DNA of 64,000 nucleotides. Source: Candidatus Saccharibacteria bacterium (GTDB taxonomy: Bacteria > Patescibacteriota > Saccharimonadia > Saccharimonadales > Saccharimonadaceae). The stretch lies in assembly GCA_016699895.1 (NCBI GenBank), contig CP064991.1, positions 248,001-312,000 of the forward strand, read 5' to 3'. Position 1 is the first letter of the stretch. Each line of letters begins with the position of its first letter. Position numbers and translations under genes: made by a program. The notes beneath the pieces are model-generated. The model was not told the origin of the DNA. It did no database searches and saw nothing but the letters and a program-made list of their open reading frames with translations. Below, one piece after another: positions 17,089 through 25,586 of the stretch.

Positions 17089-17658
17089 ATGAAGGAAAGT
17101 TTTTTATGGCTTGATGTACCGGCAGAAATAGCAGCAAGACGGCTGCTCGGTTGTGAATTGGTACGTGAACTAGATGGTCGAGAGATTCGCGTGCGGATCG
17201 TTGAAACTGAAGCTTATGATCAAACAGATGAGGCTAGTCACACATTTAATGGACGGAGCAAGCGCAATGAGGCGATGTTCAAAAGCGCCGGGCATTTATA
17301 TGTTTATTTTACCTATGGTATGCACCATTGCCTAAACATAGTGTGCGGACAAGAAGGGGTTGGTTCCGGCGTATTGATCCGCGCCGTTGAGCCAGTTGAT
17401 GGGACTGATGTCATCGAGTATCGACGCGGCATGAGCGGTGTTAATGTCACAAATGGCCCTGGTAAAATCTGTGCAGCCCTCGATATCAATCGAGCTTTCA
17501 GTGGTCACGATCTCACTAAGTCGCCAATTAGACTTATAAAGAAACCGGAACTTCCAGATAATGAAATTACAGTTGGCGAGCGTATTGGCATCTCAAAAGC
17601 TGTGCATGAACTGCGTCGATTTTATATTACCGGTAATGCTTATATATCAAAAAAGTGA
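17089..17658 (+). CDS. DNA-3-methyladenine glycosylase (AAG/MPG type)
   Basis: Removes alkylated purines in base excision repair. The AAG fold is shown by ARRLLGCELVRELDGREIRVRIVETEAYDQTDEASHTFNGRSKRNEAMF, with the catalytic glutamate in VETEAY, then LYVYFTYGMHHCLNIVCG and NVTNGPGKICAALDI. Length (189 residues) fits the family. TATAAT abuts the ATG, so the true promoter position is unclear. It lies between DUF1697 and the convergent tspO. Confidence 0.92.
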   Translation: MKESFLWLDVPAEIAARRLLGCELVRELDGREIRVRIVETEAYDQTDEASHTFNGRSKRNEAMFKSAGHLYVYFTYGMHHCLNIVCGQEGVGSGVLIRAVEPVDGTDVIEYRRGMSGVNVTNGPGKICAALDINRAFSGHDLTKSPIRLIKKPELPDNEITVGERIGISKAVHELRRFYITGNAYISKK

Positions 17659-17678
17659 GAATGTAGCAGAGATCACTC

Positions 17679-18146
17679 TTAGTTCAGTACTGCTACGCCA
17701 ATATTGAGATACGTTGCGAAACATACCCATGTTAGGTAGGGAACTAATAGCCAAAATGCTGCCGGAGCAAGTGCACGGAATTTTTTCATAGTCATAATAA
17801 TTGAGGCGATTAGAGCAATAATGATCACAGCTGCGATCCACTGCTGGTGCAAACCGAAAAAGACAATTGACCAGAGCGTATTTAATGTTAATTGTACGCC
17901 AAACCACGTATAAGCACGTTTCTTCTCACTGGCTTTGTGTAAAATAATCAATGCCAGAGAAACACCCATTAGAATATATAGCAATGTCCATACTGGTCCG
18001 AATAATTCATTTGGGGGTAGTAATGGCGGTTTGTCGAGCTGAGCATACCACGAGGGAATATTTGGTATAGTTGCGATAGAGCCGATACCGCCTGCAATTA
18101 ATGAGACGAAAATAGAAAAGGCAAAGATACTAATTTTCTTTGACAT
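17679..18146 (-). CDS. TspO/MBR-family membrane protein
   Basis: A 155-residue protein with five membrane helices. WYAQLDKPPLLPPNELFGPVWTLLYILMGVSLALI is the TspO signature (W Y..L.KP...PP...F..VW..LY...G), and AAFWLLVPYLTWVCFATYLN ends the fold. TspO binds porphyrins and is linked to stress in bacteria. It overlaps the YdeI-like gene upstream by 17 nt. Confidence 0.93.
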   Translation of the reverse strand: MSKKISIFAFSIFVSLIAGGIGSIATIPNIPSWYAQLDKPPLLPPNELFGPVWTLLYILMGVSLALIILHKASEKKRAYTWFGVQLTLNTLWSIVFFGLHQQWIAAVIIIALIASIIMTMKKFRALAPAAFWLLVPYLTWVCFATYLNIGVAVLN

Positions 18147-18447
18147 ATGTTTTGACCTTTTTACCTAAAATACCACGAACTGACGGGCTAATCTCTTTGT
18201 CGGTGCGATGGATGCAGCCCATCCAGCAACAGGGTCGACGAATACCCTCTTTGAGCTCGCTTACGACTCTACTAACATGTTCGTCGCGAGTTTTTTGCTG
18301 CTTTGGTGTGATAGTCCAGCAAATCCACTCGTTGCGAGCTAGGGGCGTAATGTCCGACCAGGCAGCCAGAGCTTCTTTGTCTCTCGATAGAGCTTTTGCT
18401 AGATCGCTCGGAACGTTGTTATGGACGGTGCCAGCTGGTAATTTCAT
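18130..18447 (-). CDS. YdeI/OmpD-associated family protein
   Basis: A 105-residue protein with VPSDLAKALSRDKEALAAWSDITPLARNEWICWTITPKQQKTRDEHVSRVVSELKEG, the common C-terminal domain of YdeI-type proteins (bacteriocin-protection family in annotation). The Cys pair RPCCWMGCIH near the end is unusual. An open frame on the other strand covers the same bases but has no family match. It is probably transcribed with tspO. Confidence 0.8.
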   Translation of the reverse strand: MKLPAGTVHNNVPSDLAKALSRDKEALAAWSDITPLARNEWICWTITPKQQKTRDEHVSRVVSELKEGIRRPCCWMGCIHRTDKEISPSVRGILGKKVKTYVKEN

Positions 18448-18513
18448 ATAGTATATAGTGTACCTCCTCTCGCTTCGTAGTACAATAGAATCATATATCG
18501 AGAAGGAGGGCTC

Positions 18514-18957
18514 ATGGCAAATTCGGTAAAAAGTATGTCAAAACGATCGGTCTGGACAATAACTCTGGCGGGTATTGGCGCTCTCATTGCTGTAGTCATA
18601 GCATGGGTCTTCATGAATCCTGGCACTAATGTTACAAACTTTACTGAGTGCAAAGCTGCGAGTGGACGAGTGATGGAAACGTATCCCGAGCAATGTTCGT
18701 TTAATGGAAAAACCTATACTAACGAGTCTCAATCTCTACCCAAAGAAAACAAGCCTGAAGGCGACGAGAAAGCCTATATTGGGCTCGGCGAACAGGCCGC
18801 ATTGAACAAAGCTCGTTCTGAAAACGTACCAGCTCGAGTTGTAGAGCGCGATGGCGAACCGTTGCCAGCTGATATGTCATTCGTCGAAGGGCGATTAAAT
18901 TTCTATATCGAGGACGGTGTAGTGGTTGACGTTGTAGTCGAAAAATCCGGACAATAG
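18514..18957 (+). CDS. Membrane-anchored protein with I78-inhibitor-like C-terminal domain
   Basis: A 147-residue protein with an N-terminal membrane anchor (WTITLAGIGALIAVVIAWVFM). An outside segment FTECKAASGRVMETYPEQCSFNGKTYTN has two cysteines that could form a disulfide. The C-terminal domain (GLGEQAALNKARSENVPARVVERDG...VEGRLNFYIEDGVVVDVVVE) resembles peptidase inhibitor family I78. A GAGAAGGAGG ribosome site and a TACAAT box lie upstream. Protease inhibition at the cell surface is inferred from the weak family likeness only. Confidence 0.65.
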   Translation: MANSVKSMSKRSVWTITLAGIGALIAVVIAWVFMNPGTNVTNFTECKAASGRVMETYPEQCSFNGKTYTNESQSLPKENKPEGDEKAYIGLGEQAALNKARSENVPARVVERDGEPLPADMSFVEGRLNFYIEDGVVVDVVVEKSGQ

Positions 18958-18992
18958 GTAGTAGCGGTTTATTATATTTAATTCAAAAATAG

Positions 18993-19023
18993 TTGACACG
19001 AAATAGTTTAGCTGCTAAACTAT
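18993..19023 (+). promoter_or_regulatory. Promoter with palindromic operator upstream of the MarR gene
   Basis: TTGACA (18993-18998), 17 nt, TAAACT (19016-19021). A perfect inverted repeat with arms ATAGTTTAG (19003-19011) and CTAAACTAT (19015-19023) around CTG fills the spacer and covers the -10 box. A repressor bound there would block RNA polymerase, which fits autoregulation by the MarR protein encoded next. Confidence 0.8.
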
Positions 19024-19033
19024 CTGCTGAATT

Positions 19034-19474
19034 ATGAATCGCGAACAACATATCGAAGCAATATTCAAGAATTTCCACGCCATCAAGCGAGCCTATTCTC
19101 ACGGTAGCCGGTTTTCTCACCGGCACTTTGGCGTGACTATGACCCAAGCATCAGTTTTAATGCTATTGATGCACGAAGGACGCAAAACCATGAGTGAGGT
19201 AGCGCTGGCTCTAGGTGTATCAAAAAGCGCTGCGACGCAGCTCCTAGACAGCTTGATTGAGCAAGGCTTTGTCGAGCGGACACAGGATGAAAAAGATCGA
19301 CGGGTTGCTTATGTTGAATTATCGCGCAATGGGCTCCGACACTTTAGACGTGTTCGTCGCGGTGGTGCAAGGCAAATAACACAACTATTTGATCTGTTAA
19401 CCGACGAGGAACTACAGCAAATAGAAACTATAACTGCAAAATTAGTAAATAGAACAAAGGAAATTCAACGATGA
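19034..19474 (+). CDS. MarR-family transcriptional regulator
   Basis: A 146-residue winged-helix repressor. GVTMTQASVLMLLMHEGRKTMSEVALALGVSKSAATQLLDSLIEQGFVERTQDEKDRRVAYVELS holds the helix-turn-helix and the DxRxxxxxLT wing. It overlaps the ABC exporter gene by 4 nt and is the first gene of that operon. The palindrome in its promoter is its likely operator, so exporter and regulator would be induced together by a ligand that cannot be read from sequence. Confidence 0.92.
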   Translation: MNREQHIEAIFKNFHAIKRAYSHGSRFSHRHFGVTMTQASVLMLLMHEGRKTMSEVALALGVSKSAATQLLDSLIEQGFVERTQDEKDRRVAYVELSRNGLRHFRRVRRGGARQITQLFDLLTDEELQQIETITAKLVNRTKEIQR

Positions 19475-21231
19475 TGAAATTATTTAAGTACCTAAAACCA
19501 TATATATGGCTGATAATACCATTAGTAATTTTAACGTACCTACAAGTTATGGCAAACTTGCAGCTGCCGGATTATATGGCAAAGATTATTAACGAAGGCA
19601 TTATCACCGAGGATATGCATGCTATCTATGTAAATGGCGGTCTCATGCTACTAATTACGCTAGGCGGTGGCATTGCAGCAGTTGGAGTAGGTTATCTAGC
19701 GGCTCGCATTGCTACCAGTTTTGCACGTGATATTCGACAAAAAGTTTTTGAAAAAGTCGAGAGTTTTTCTATAGCCGAATTTAACAAATTCTCTACTGCC
19801 TCATTAATCACCCGTTCAACAAACGATATTCAGCAAATTCAGACAGTCACAGTTATGATTTTTAGGTTAGTGCTAATGGCGCCATTTATGGCAATTGGCG
19901 CCCTTCAAAATGCTATTCAGAACGCACCTGAACTTAGTTGGATTATAGCCGTTTCGGTCGTGGCTCTACTAGCGGTTATTATTTTCCTATTCATATTTGC
20001 CCTGCCCAAATTCAAAGCTCTCCAGAAAATGGTCGATAGATTAAATCTTGTGACGCGTGAGAATCTGACAGGTCTGCGCGTGGTGCGAGCCTTTAATAAT
20101 GAAAAAGTTGAGGAGAAAAAGTTTGATGCCGCTAACCGAGATTTGATGAAACTCAATCTATTTGTTAATCGCCTGATGATTATCTTGCAGCCATTTATGA
20201 TGTTACTCATGAACATTGCCCTAGTCCTCATTGTTTGGTTTGGCGCACAATTGGTGAGCAGCGGCACAACAGAAATAGGTAACATGATGGCGTTCATGCA
20301 GTACGCTACTCAGGTCATCATGTCGTTTTTGATGATTTCAATCATTTTTATTATGGTTCCACGCGCATCGGTTTCGGCCAAGCGCGTCAGCGAAGTTATT
20401 GACACTGAACCAACGATTCATGATCCAAAATATCCGAAAAAGCCGAGTCACGATGGTCACGGTAGAGTTGAATTTCGTGATGTGACCTTTACCTATCCGG
20501 ATGCCGACAGCCCGGTACTATCGGGAATCAGTTTTACGGCCGAACCGGGACAGACTACAGCGTTTATCGGTAGTACTGGCAGCGGTAAATCGACGCTTAT
20601 CAGTTTAATACCTCGTTTTTATGATGTATCAGCTGGTCAGGTGTTAGTTGATGGTGTCGATGTGCGGGACTTGCGCCTCAAAGATCTTTACGGACAGATT
20701 GGGTACGTGCCACAAAAAGGCGTGTTGTTTTCGGGAACCGTCAAAAGTAACATTGCCTATGGCAATGCCAAAGCCTCGGATACAGATGTAAACCAAGCTG
20801 CTAAAACTGCGCAAGCCAGCGAATTCATCAAAAAGTTAGATGGCGGTATCGATAGCGACATCGCCCAAGGCGGCTCGAATGTGTCAGGTGGGCAAAAGCA
20901 ACGCCTGTCGATCGCCCGGGCGCTCGCCGTCAAGCCAAAGATCTATATTTTTGATGATTCGTTCTCGGCGCTTGATTTCAAAACTGATGCGGCGCTCAGA
21001 AAAGCATTAGAAGCTGAGACCAAAGACAGAACGGTGTTGATCGTCGGACAGCGTATTAGCACCATAATGAATGCCGATAAGATTATTGTGTTAGACGAAG
21101 GTAAGATTGTCGGTCAAGGTACACACCGTGAACTAATGAAACAGAGCAAAGTATATAAGGAAATCGCCTATTCTCAGCTATCAGACGAGGAGCTCGCTGC
21201 CATTGAAACAAATGGAAAGGAGACCAAGTAA
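19471..21231 (+). CDS. ABC exporter half-transporter, subunit with degenerate Walker B glutamate
   Basis: A 586-residue type IV ABC exporter: six membrane helices in about residues 1-300, then an ATPase domain. Walker A is GSTGSGKST, the signature VSGGQKQRL is canonical, and the Walker B region reads IYIFDDSFSALD, so the catalytic glutamate is replaced by aspartate. This pattern is known from one subunit of heterodimeric exporters (TM287/288, BmrCD, LmrCD). The partner gene starts at the stop codon of this one. Together with the MarR regulator this suggests a regulated drug or lipid exporter. Substrate unknown. Confidence 0.93.
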   Translation: MMKLFKYLKPYIWLIIPLVILTYLQVMANLQLPDYMAKIINEGIITEDMHAIYVNGGLMLLITLGGGIAAVGVGYLAARIATSFARDIRQKVFEKVESFSIAEFNKFSTASLITRSTNDIQQIQTVTVMIFRLVLMAPFMAIGALQNAIQNAPELSWIIAVSVVALLAVIIFLFIFALPKFKALQKMVDRLNLVTRENLTGLRVVRAFNNEKVEEKKFDAANRDLMKLNLFVNRLMIILQPFMMLLMNIALVLIVWFGAQLVSSGTTEIGNMMAFMQYATQVIMSFLMISIIFIMVPRASVSAKRVSEVIDTEPTIHDPKYPKKPSHDGHGRVEFRDVTFTYPDADSPVLSGISFTAEPGQTTAFIGSTGSGKSTLISLIPRFYDVSAGQVLVDGVDVRDLRLKDLYGQIGYVPQKGVLFSGTVKSNIAYGNAKASDTDVNQAAKTAQASEFIKKLDGGIDSDIAQGGSNVSGGQKQRLSIARALAVKPKIYIFDDSFSALDFKTDAALRKALEAETKDRTVLIVGQRISTIMNADKIIVLDEGKIVGQGTHRELMKQSKVYKEIAYSQLSDEELAAIETNGKETK

Positions 21232-23237
21232 TGGAAAAGAAAACCGAATCTCAATCTCATCGTTCGCGTGGTTTTGGTGGATTTGGTGGCGGCCCGGTCA
21301 GTGCACCTGTCGAAAAAGCTCGTGATTTCAAAGGCACCATTAAAAAACTGGCAAGCCATTTAAAGCCATATTGGTGGCAGATGACGGTGGTTTTGGTGTT
21401 TGTTATCGCTAGCACCGCATTTGCAATCGCCAGTCCAAAAATTATGGGTCATGCCACAAACCACATAGTTGATGACTATGTCAGTATGAAGACCTACGAT
21501 ACCATTATGGAAAAACTGCCTGATGGTACTACGTTGCCCAAAGGCACGACTGGCGCAGATATTATCAACCGTATGTCAGCGTCAGATCTCGCTAAAATCC
21601 CCAGCAGCCAGCTAGATTCAATCAAGTCGCTTGATCTCAGTGCACGCCCAAGTTTTCATTTTGATGCTATCCGCGATATCGTGATCTTACTGCTCGGCCT
21701 CTACCTATTGAGCGCGCTGTTTAGTTATATCCAAGGCTGGATCATGACCAACATCACCCAGAAAGTGACATACAACTTGCGCCGTGATATTTCTAGTAAA
21801 ATCAATCGCCTACCGCTCAGTTATTTCGATAAACGGACATATGGCGAGGTTCTCAGTCGGGTGACTAACGATGTCGATACTATTTCACAGACGCTCAATC
21901 AAAGTTTGTCTCAAATTGTTACGTCGGTCGTTATGATTATTGGCATCACTGCTATGATGGTTTCAATTAGCTGGGTACTGACGCTTATTATTATACTGGT
22001 TCTACCTATTAGTTTTATATTTATTAGGATAATTACAAAGAGGTCCCAGGTGCAATTTGTGCGTCAGCAGGAACTGCTGGGTAACATTAATGGGCATGTC
22101 GAGGAAATGTATGCTGGACATCAAGTGATGCGCGTCTTTAACGGCGAAAAAGCCTCTGTCGCAAAATTCAATGCCATTAATGACAAACTGTACCATAGTG
22201 CCTGGCGAGCTCAGTTCTTTTCTGGATTGATGTTTCCATTGATGAACCTCATTGGTAATTTGGGGTATGTTGGTGTTACTGTTGTGGGCGGATGGCTAGC
22301 CATTAATGGTCATATCAAAATTGGCGATATCCAAGCTTTTATCCAGTACGTACAACAGTTCAATCAACCGATTACACAAACGGCTAATGTAGCAAACGTG
22401 TTGCAGTCGACCGCAGCAGCGGCAGAGCGTGTATTTGAGTTCCTCGATGAGACAGAGCAGTCTGCCGACGCTTTGAACCCTACCAATATCGAAGATATCA
22501 AGGGTCAAGTTGTATTCGATAATGTCGTGTTTGGGTATGATCCGAAAAAGCCGGTGATTAAAGGTCTCTCCGCGACGATCGAACCAGGCCATCGGATTGC
22601 GATTGTCGGTCCAACTGGTGCCGGCAAGACGACGCTGGTGAATCTATTGATGCGCTTTTACGAAGTCGGCAGCGGCGACATTACGATTGATGGCGTTAGT
22701 ATTAAAAATATGAAACGCGAAGACGTGCGCCAGCTATTTGGCATGGTGTTGCAGGATACTTGGCTATTTAGTGGTACGATTCGTGACAATATCACCTATG
22801 GCGCTCCGGAGGCAACCGAGGATCAAATGATCGCCACCGCCAAAGAAGCGCATGTTGATCACTTTGTCCATTCGTTGCCGGGAGGTTACGACATGGAATT
22901 GAACGAGGAGGCCAATAATATTTCCCAGGGCGAGAAACAGCTGCTGACGATCGCTCGGGCGATGCTCGCTAAAACGCCGATGTTGATACTGGACGAAGCT
23001 ACCAGCTCGGTCGATACACGTACCGAAGTGCTGATTCAAAAAGCCATGGATAACCTCATGAAGAATAAAACGAGTTTTGTGATTGCCCATCGGCTATCAA
23101 CCATTCGCGATGCTGATCTCATCCTGGTCATGAAAGATGGCAACGTGATCGAGCAGGGCGATCATCATTCCTTGATGCAACAAAACGGTTTTTATGCCGG
23201 TCTATACAACAGCCAATTTGCCGGTGCCACAGAATAA
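21231..23237 (+). CDS. ABC exporter half-transporter, partner subunit
   Basis: A 668-residue partner of the preceding subunit. A basic N-terminus with GFGGFGGG is followed by six membrane helices; the loop between helices 1 and 2 carries an outside insert of about 70 residues (TYDTIMEKLPDGTTLPKG...). The ATPase has Walker A GPTGAGKTT and an intact Walker B LILDEATSSVD, but the signature is ISQGEKQ instead of SGGQ. The defects of the two subunits are complementary: one site is made of two degenerate halves and the other is canonical, as in known asymmetric exporters. The start overlaps the previous stop by one base. Confidence 0.93.
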   Translation: MEKKTESQSHRSRGFGGFGGGPVSAPVEKARDFKGTIKKLASHLKPYWWQMTVVLVFVIASTAFAIASPKIMGHATNHIVDDYVSMKTYDTIMEKLPDGTTLPKGTTGADIINRMSASDLAKIPSSQLDSIKSLDLSARPSFHFDAIRDIVILLLGLYLLSALFSYIQGWIMTNITQKVTYNLRRDISSKINRLPLSYFDKRTYGEVLSRVTNDVDTISQTLNQSLSQIVTSVVMIIGITAMMVSISWVLTLIIILVLPISFIFIRIITKRSQVQFVRQQELLGNINGHVEEMYAGHQVMRVFNGEKASVAKFNAINDKLYHSAWRAQFFSGLMFPLMNLIGNLGYVGVTVVGGWLAINGHIKIGDIQAFIQYVQQFNQPITQTANVANVLQSTAAAAERVFEFLDETEQSADALNPTNIEDIKGQVVFDNVVFGYDPKKPVIKGLSATIEPGHRIAIVGPTGAGKTTLVNLLMRFYEVGSGDITIDGVSIKNMKREDVRQLFGMVLQDTWLFSGTIRDNITYGAPEATEDQMIATAKEAHVDHFVHSLPGGYDMELNEEANNISQGEKQLLTIARAMLAKTPMLILDEATSSVDTRTEVLIQKAMDNLMKNKTSFVIAHRLSTIRDADLILVMKDGNVIEQGDHHSLMQQNGFYAGLYNSQFAGATE

Positions 23238-23253
23238 CTGCTAGAATAGAGTC

Positions 23254-24159
23254 ATGCAAAAGATATTGCTGTACTATAAATTCGCTCCTTTGTCAGATCC
23301 AGAGGTGGTGAGACTATGGCAAAAAGCTCTCTGTACTCGTCTCAATCTAAAGGGTCGTATATTAGTGTCGCCTCATGGACTTAACGGTACGGTGGGTGGT
23401 GAGATGAAAGATCTCAAAGAATACATCAAAGAAACTAAAATGTATCCGGCATTTAAAAACACAGTATTTAAATGGTCGGAAGGTTCTCGTGACGACTTTC
23501 CTCGCCTAAAGGTAAAAAACCGTCGAGAGCTAGTCGGTTTTCAAAATAGCGAAGATGAATTTGATGTCGATATGGACGGTGTAATTGGTGGTGGTCAACA
23601 CATTAAACCGCGCCAGGTAAACGAAATGGTTGAAAAATATGGCGATGACATCGTGTTCTTTGACGGTCGTAACGAGCATGAGGCGAGTATTGGCAAGTTC
23701 AAAAACGCTATCGTACCAAATACCAACACCTCGCGTGATTTCATTGCCGAACTAGAATCGGACAAATACGATGATATCAAAGACAAAAAAGTCATTACCT
23801 ATTGTACGGGCGGAATTCGCTGCGAGGTGATCAGTGCCATGATGAAAAAGCGCGGCTTCAAAGACGTTTATCAAATTGATGGCGGCATCGTCAAATACGG
23901 CGAAGAATATGGTGATGATGGTCTGTGGGAAGGCTCGCTCTATGTGTTTGACAACCGTATGGCCACGGAATTTAGCGACCACGCCAAAAAAATTGGCGAA
24001 TGCATCCATTGCGGCGGCAAAACCAGTAATTTCAAAAACTGCGCCCTACCGACCTGCAATCTCCTCATGCTCGTTTGTGATACCTGTAAAGCTGATCCAG
24101 ATTTGCTATTTCATACTACGGCATGTAAAGCCAAATATAAGACCAAAACAGCTGCTTAG
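23254..24159 (+). CDS. trhO: tRNA uridine(34) hydroxylase TrhO (rhodanese-like, YceA)
   Basis: A 301-residue protein that makes 5-hydroxyuridine at the tRNA wobble position. The N-terminal acylphosphatase-like domain is followed by the rhodanese domain with VITYCTGGIRCE, the active-site cysteine loop. The C-terminal tail has CIHCGGKTSNFKNCALPTCN and CDTC, putative metal sites common in this family. TAGAAT at 23242-23247 lies 6 nt before the ATG, so it may have its own leaderless message although it directly follows the exporter operon. It overlaps the convergent GH13 gene by 4 nt. Confidence 0.92.
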   Translation: MQKILLYYKFAPLSDPEVVRLWQKALCTRLNLKGRILVSPHGLNGTVGGEMKDLKEYIKETKMYPAFKNTVFKWSEGSRDDFPRLKVKNRRELVGFQNSEDEFDVDMDGVIGGGQHIKPRQVNEMVEKYGDDIVFFDGRNEHEASIGKFKNAIVPNTNTSRDFIAELESDKYDDIKDKKVITYCTGGIRCEVISAMMKKRGFKDVYQIDGGIVKYGEEYGDDGLWEGSLYVFDNRMATEFSDHAKKIGECIHCGGKTSNFKNCALPTCNLLMLVCDTCKADPDLLFHTTACKAKYKTKTAA

Positions 24160-25541
24160 ATAGTGTGAGTTTCCACTACTTGCCACGGCACTAACGTCAG
24201 AGTGTTGTCGTTAAATGACAATTCGTCTGATCCAGTGAGCGGTTTGAAACTATTTGGATCCATGGAAAGTGTAGCTATATCAACTTCGACGGGTTTGTTA
24301 CTGTAGTTTACGAGAGAATGTATCCCTATATTATTAGAGCCGATGAGGATTGGAGAACCCTCGAGATTTCTCCAGGTCAGATTAGAATCAATGGACCTTC
24401 GTAGCAACCTATCGTAATAGTCGGCTAGATTGTGGTTGACGGGTAGGTCCGGTTCACGCCCCAGGTGAACGGGGATTTTAGCCGTATAACCAGTCGTTTG
24501 TCCGTCGTATACCAAATGGAGACCGGGCAACGAGTTGACAATATAGGCGGCGGCCTTTTGCTTTTCTATAGTAAAGGCTGTCGCGGCACGTGGTTCATCG
24601 TGGTTTTCAATGAAATAAACTTGATGCGCAGCGATACCATTAGTTTTCACTAGGTGATCAACGATTTCGGCTGCTGAACCTTTGACTAATAAATCATAAA
24701 GGTCCTTGTCATAGCAATAGTCAAATCCTTGGCCGAGGAGCAAGGCATTGGTTTTCCAATAACATTCGGCGATGAATAAAAAGTCTGGATTGACGTTACG
24801 GACTGCCGAGATGACTTCTGACCAGTATTCGATCTCGGGAGCTGGACCAGCACTCGCACCCCACGTACCAGCAAAAATTTCATTGGTCAGCAACATCGCC
24901 ATGTCACAGCGCACGCCGTCGCATAACGAGGCAATATGATTCAGGGTTTCGACGCTAGACTCGCGATATGACGGTGAAAAAGCGTTGAGCTGGGCGACAT
25001 CGGACCAGCTACCGAGTTTAGGGTCGCGCCCATTAGCGATAATATGATCGCCACGTTGACGGTATTGATCTGGGTGATTAGATAGCTGTTCCTGATCGCC
25101 CATAATATAGTTATCCGGTCGTGTCGTGATCCAGTCGTGGTCAAAACCAGTGTGATTCGGTACGAAATCGAGAATCAGGCCTAATCCATAGGCGGATAAT
25201 TTTTGTCGCAACTGCGCTAGTTCTGCCTCGTTGCCGAGTTGTTCGTTTATCTCGTATGACTGGATCGAATAGGCCGAGCCGACGATATCGTCTATCGTGA
25301 AATCTGGTAATAGGGCGCGGGCCTCGTTGATTAGTGGTTGGTTTGCTAGCGCCAATTCAACTGCTGCGCGGCTGCGTCGCCAGATGCCCATTAACCAGAC
25401 GGCGTCAAAGTCGCTATCTGCAATCCTGGCGATTTCTTCATCCGGAATACTGGCTAGAGTAATGGTCCGACCATATCGAGCAGATAATTTCCGCAAGTAG
25501 GTCGCAGTGTTTATCTCATACAGTCGGTTACATTTAATCAC
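24156..25541 (-). CDS. Alpha-amylase family (GH13) glycoside hydrolase
   Basis: A 461-residue (beta/alpha)8 enzyme acting on alpha-glucosidic bonds. Catalytic residues: nucleophile Asp in DGVRCDMAML, acid/base Glu in FLFIAECYW, and the transition-state Asp in YFIENHDEPRA. The first region is LILDFVPNHTGFDHDW. There is no signal peptide, so it acts in the cytoplasm, perhaps on trehalose-, sucrose- or glycogen-like sugars. The start is GTG at 25541; TATAAT at 25548-25553 lies 6 nt upstream, predicting a leaderless GTG start. Confidence 0.9.
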   Translation of the reverse strand: MIKCNRLYEINTATYLRKLSARYGRTITLASIPDEEIARIADSDFDAVWLMGIWRRSRAAVELALANQPLINEARALLPDFTIDDIVGSAYSIQSYEINEQLGNEAELAQLRQKLSAYGLGLILDFVPNHTGFDHDWITTRPDNYIMGDQEQLSNHPDQYRQRGDHIIANGRDPKLGSWSDVAQLNAFSPSYRESSVETLNHIASLCDGVRCDMAMLLTNEIFAGTWGASAGPAPEIEYWSEVISAVRNVNPDFLFIAECYWKTNALLLGQGFDYCYDKDLYDLLVKGSAAEIVDHLVKTNGIAAHQVYFIENHDEPRAATAFTIEKQKAAAYIVNSLPGLHLVYDGQTTGYTAKIPVHLGREPDLPVNHNLADYYDRLLRRSIDSNLTWRNLEGSPILIGSNNIGIHSLVNYSNKPVEVDIATLSMDPNSFKPLTGSDELSFNDNTLTLVPWQVVETHTI

Positions 25542-25586
25542 AAGAGGATTATATCACATCAGATATATGCTATGATGGAATTAGCT

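Noticed and set aside
18140..18451. Plus-strand 103-codon open frame opposite the YdeI-like gene
   Set aside because: No family resemblance; the minus-strand protein matches YdeI-type proteins and overlaps tspO as an operon partner.
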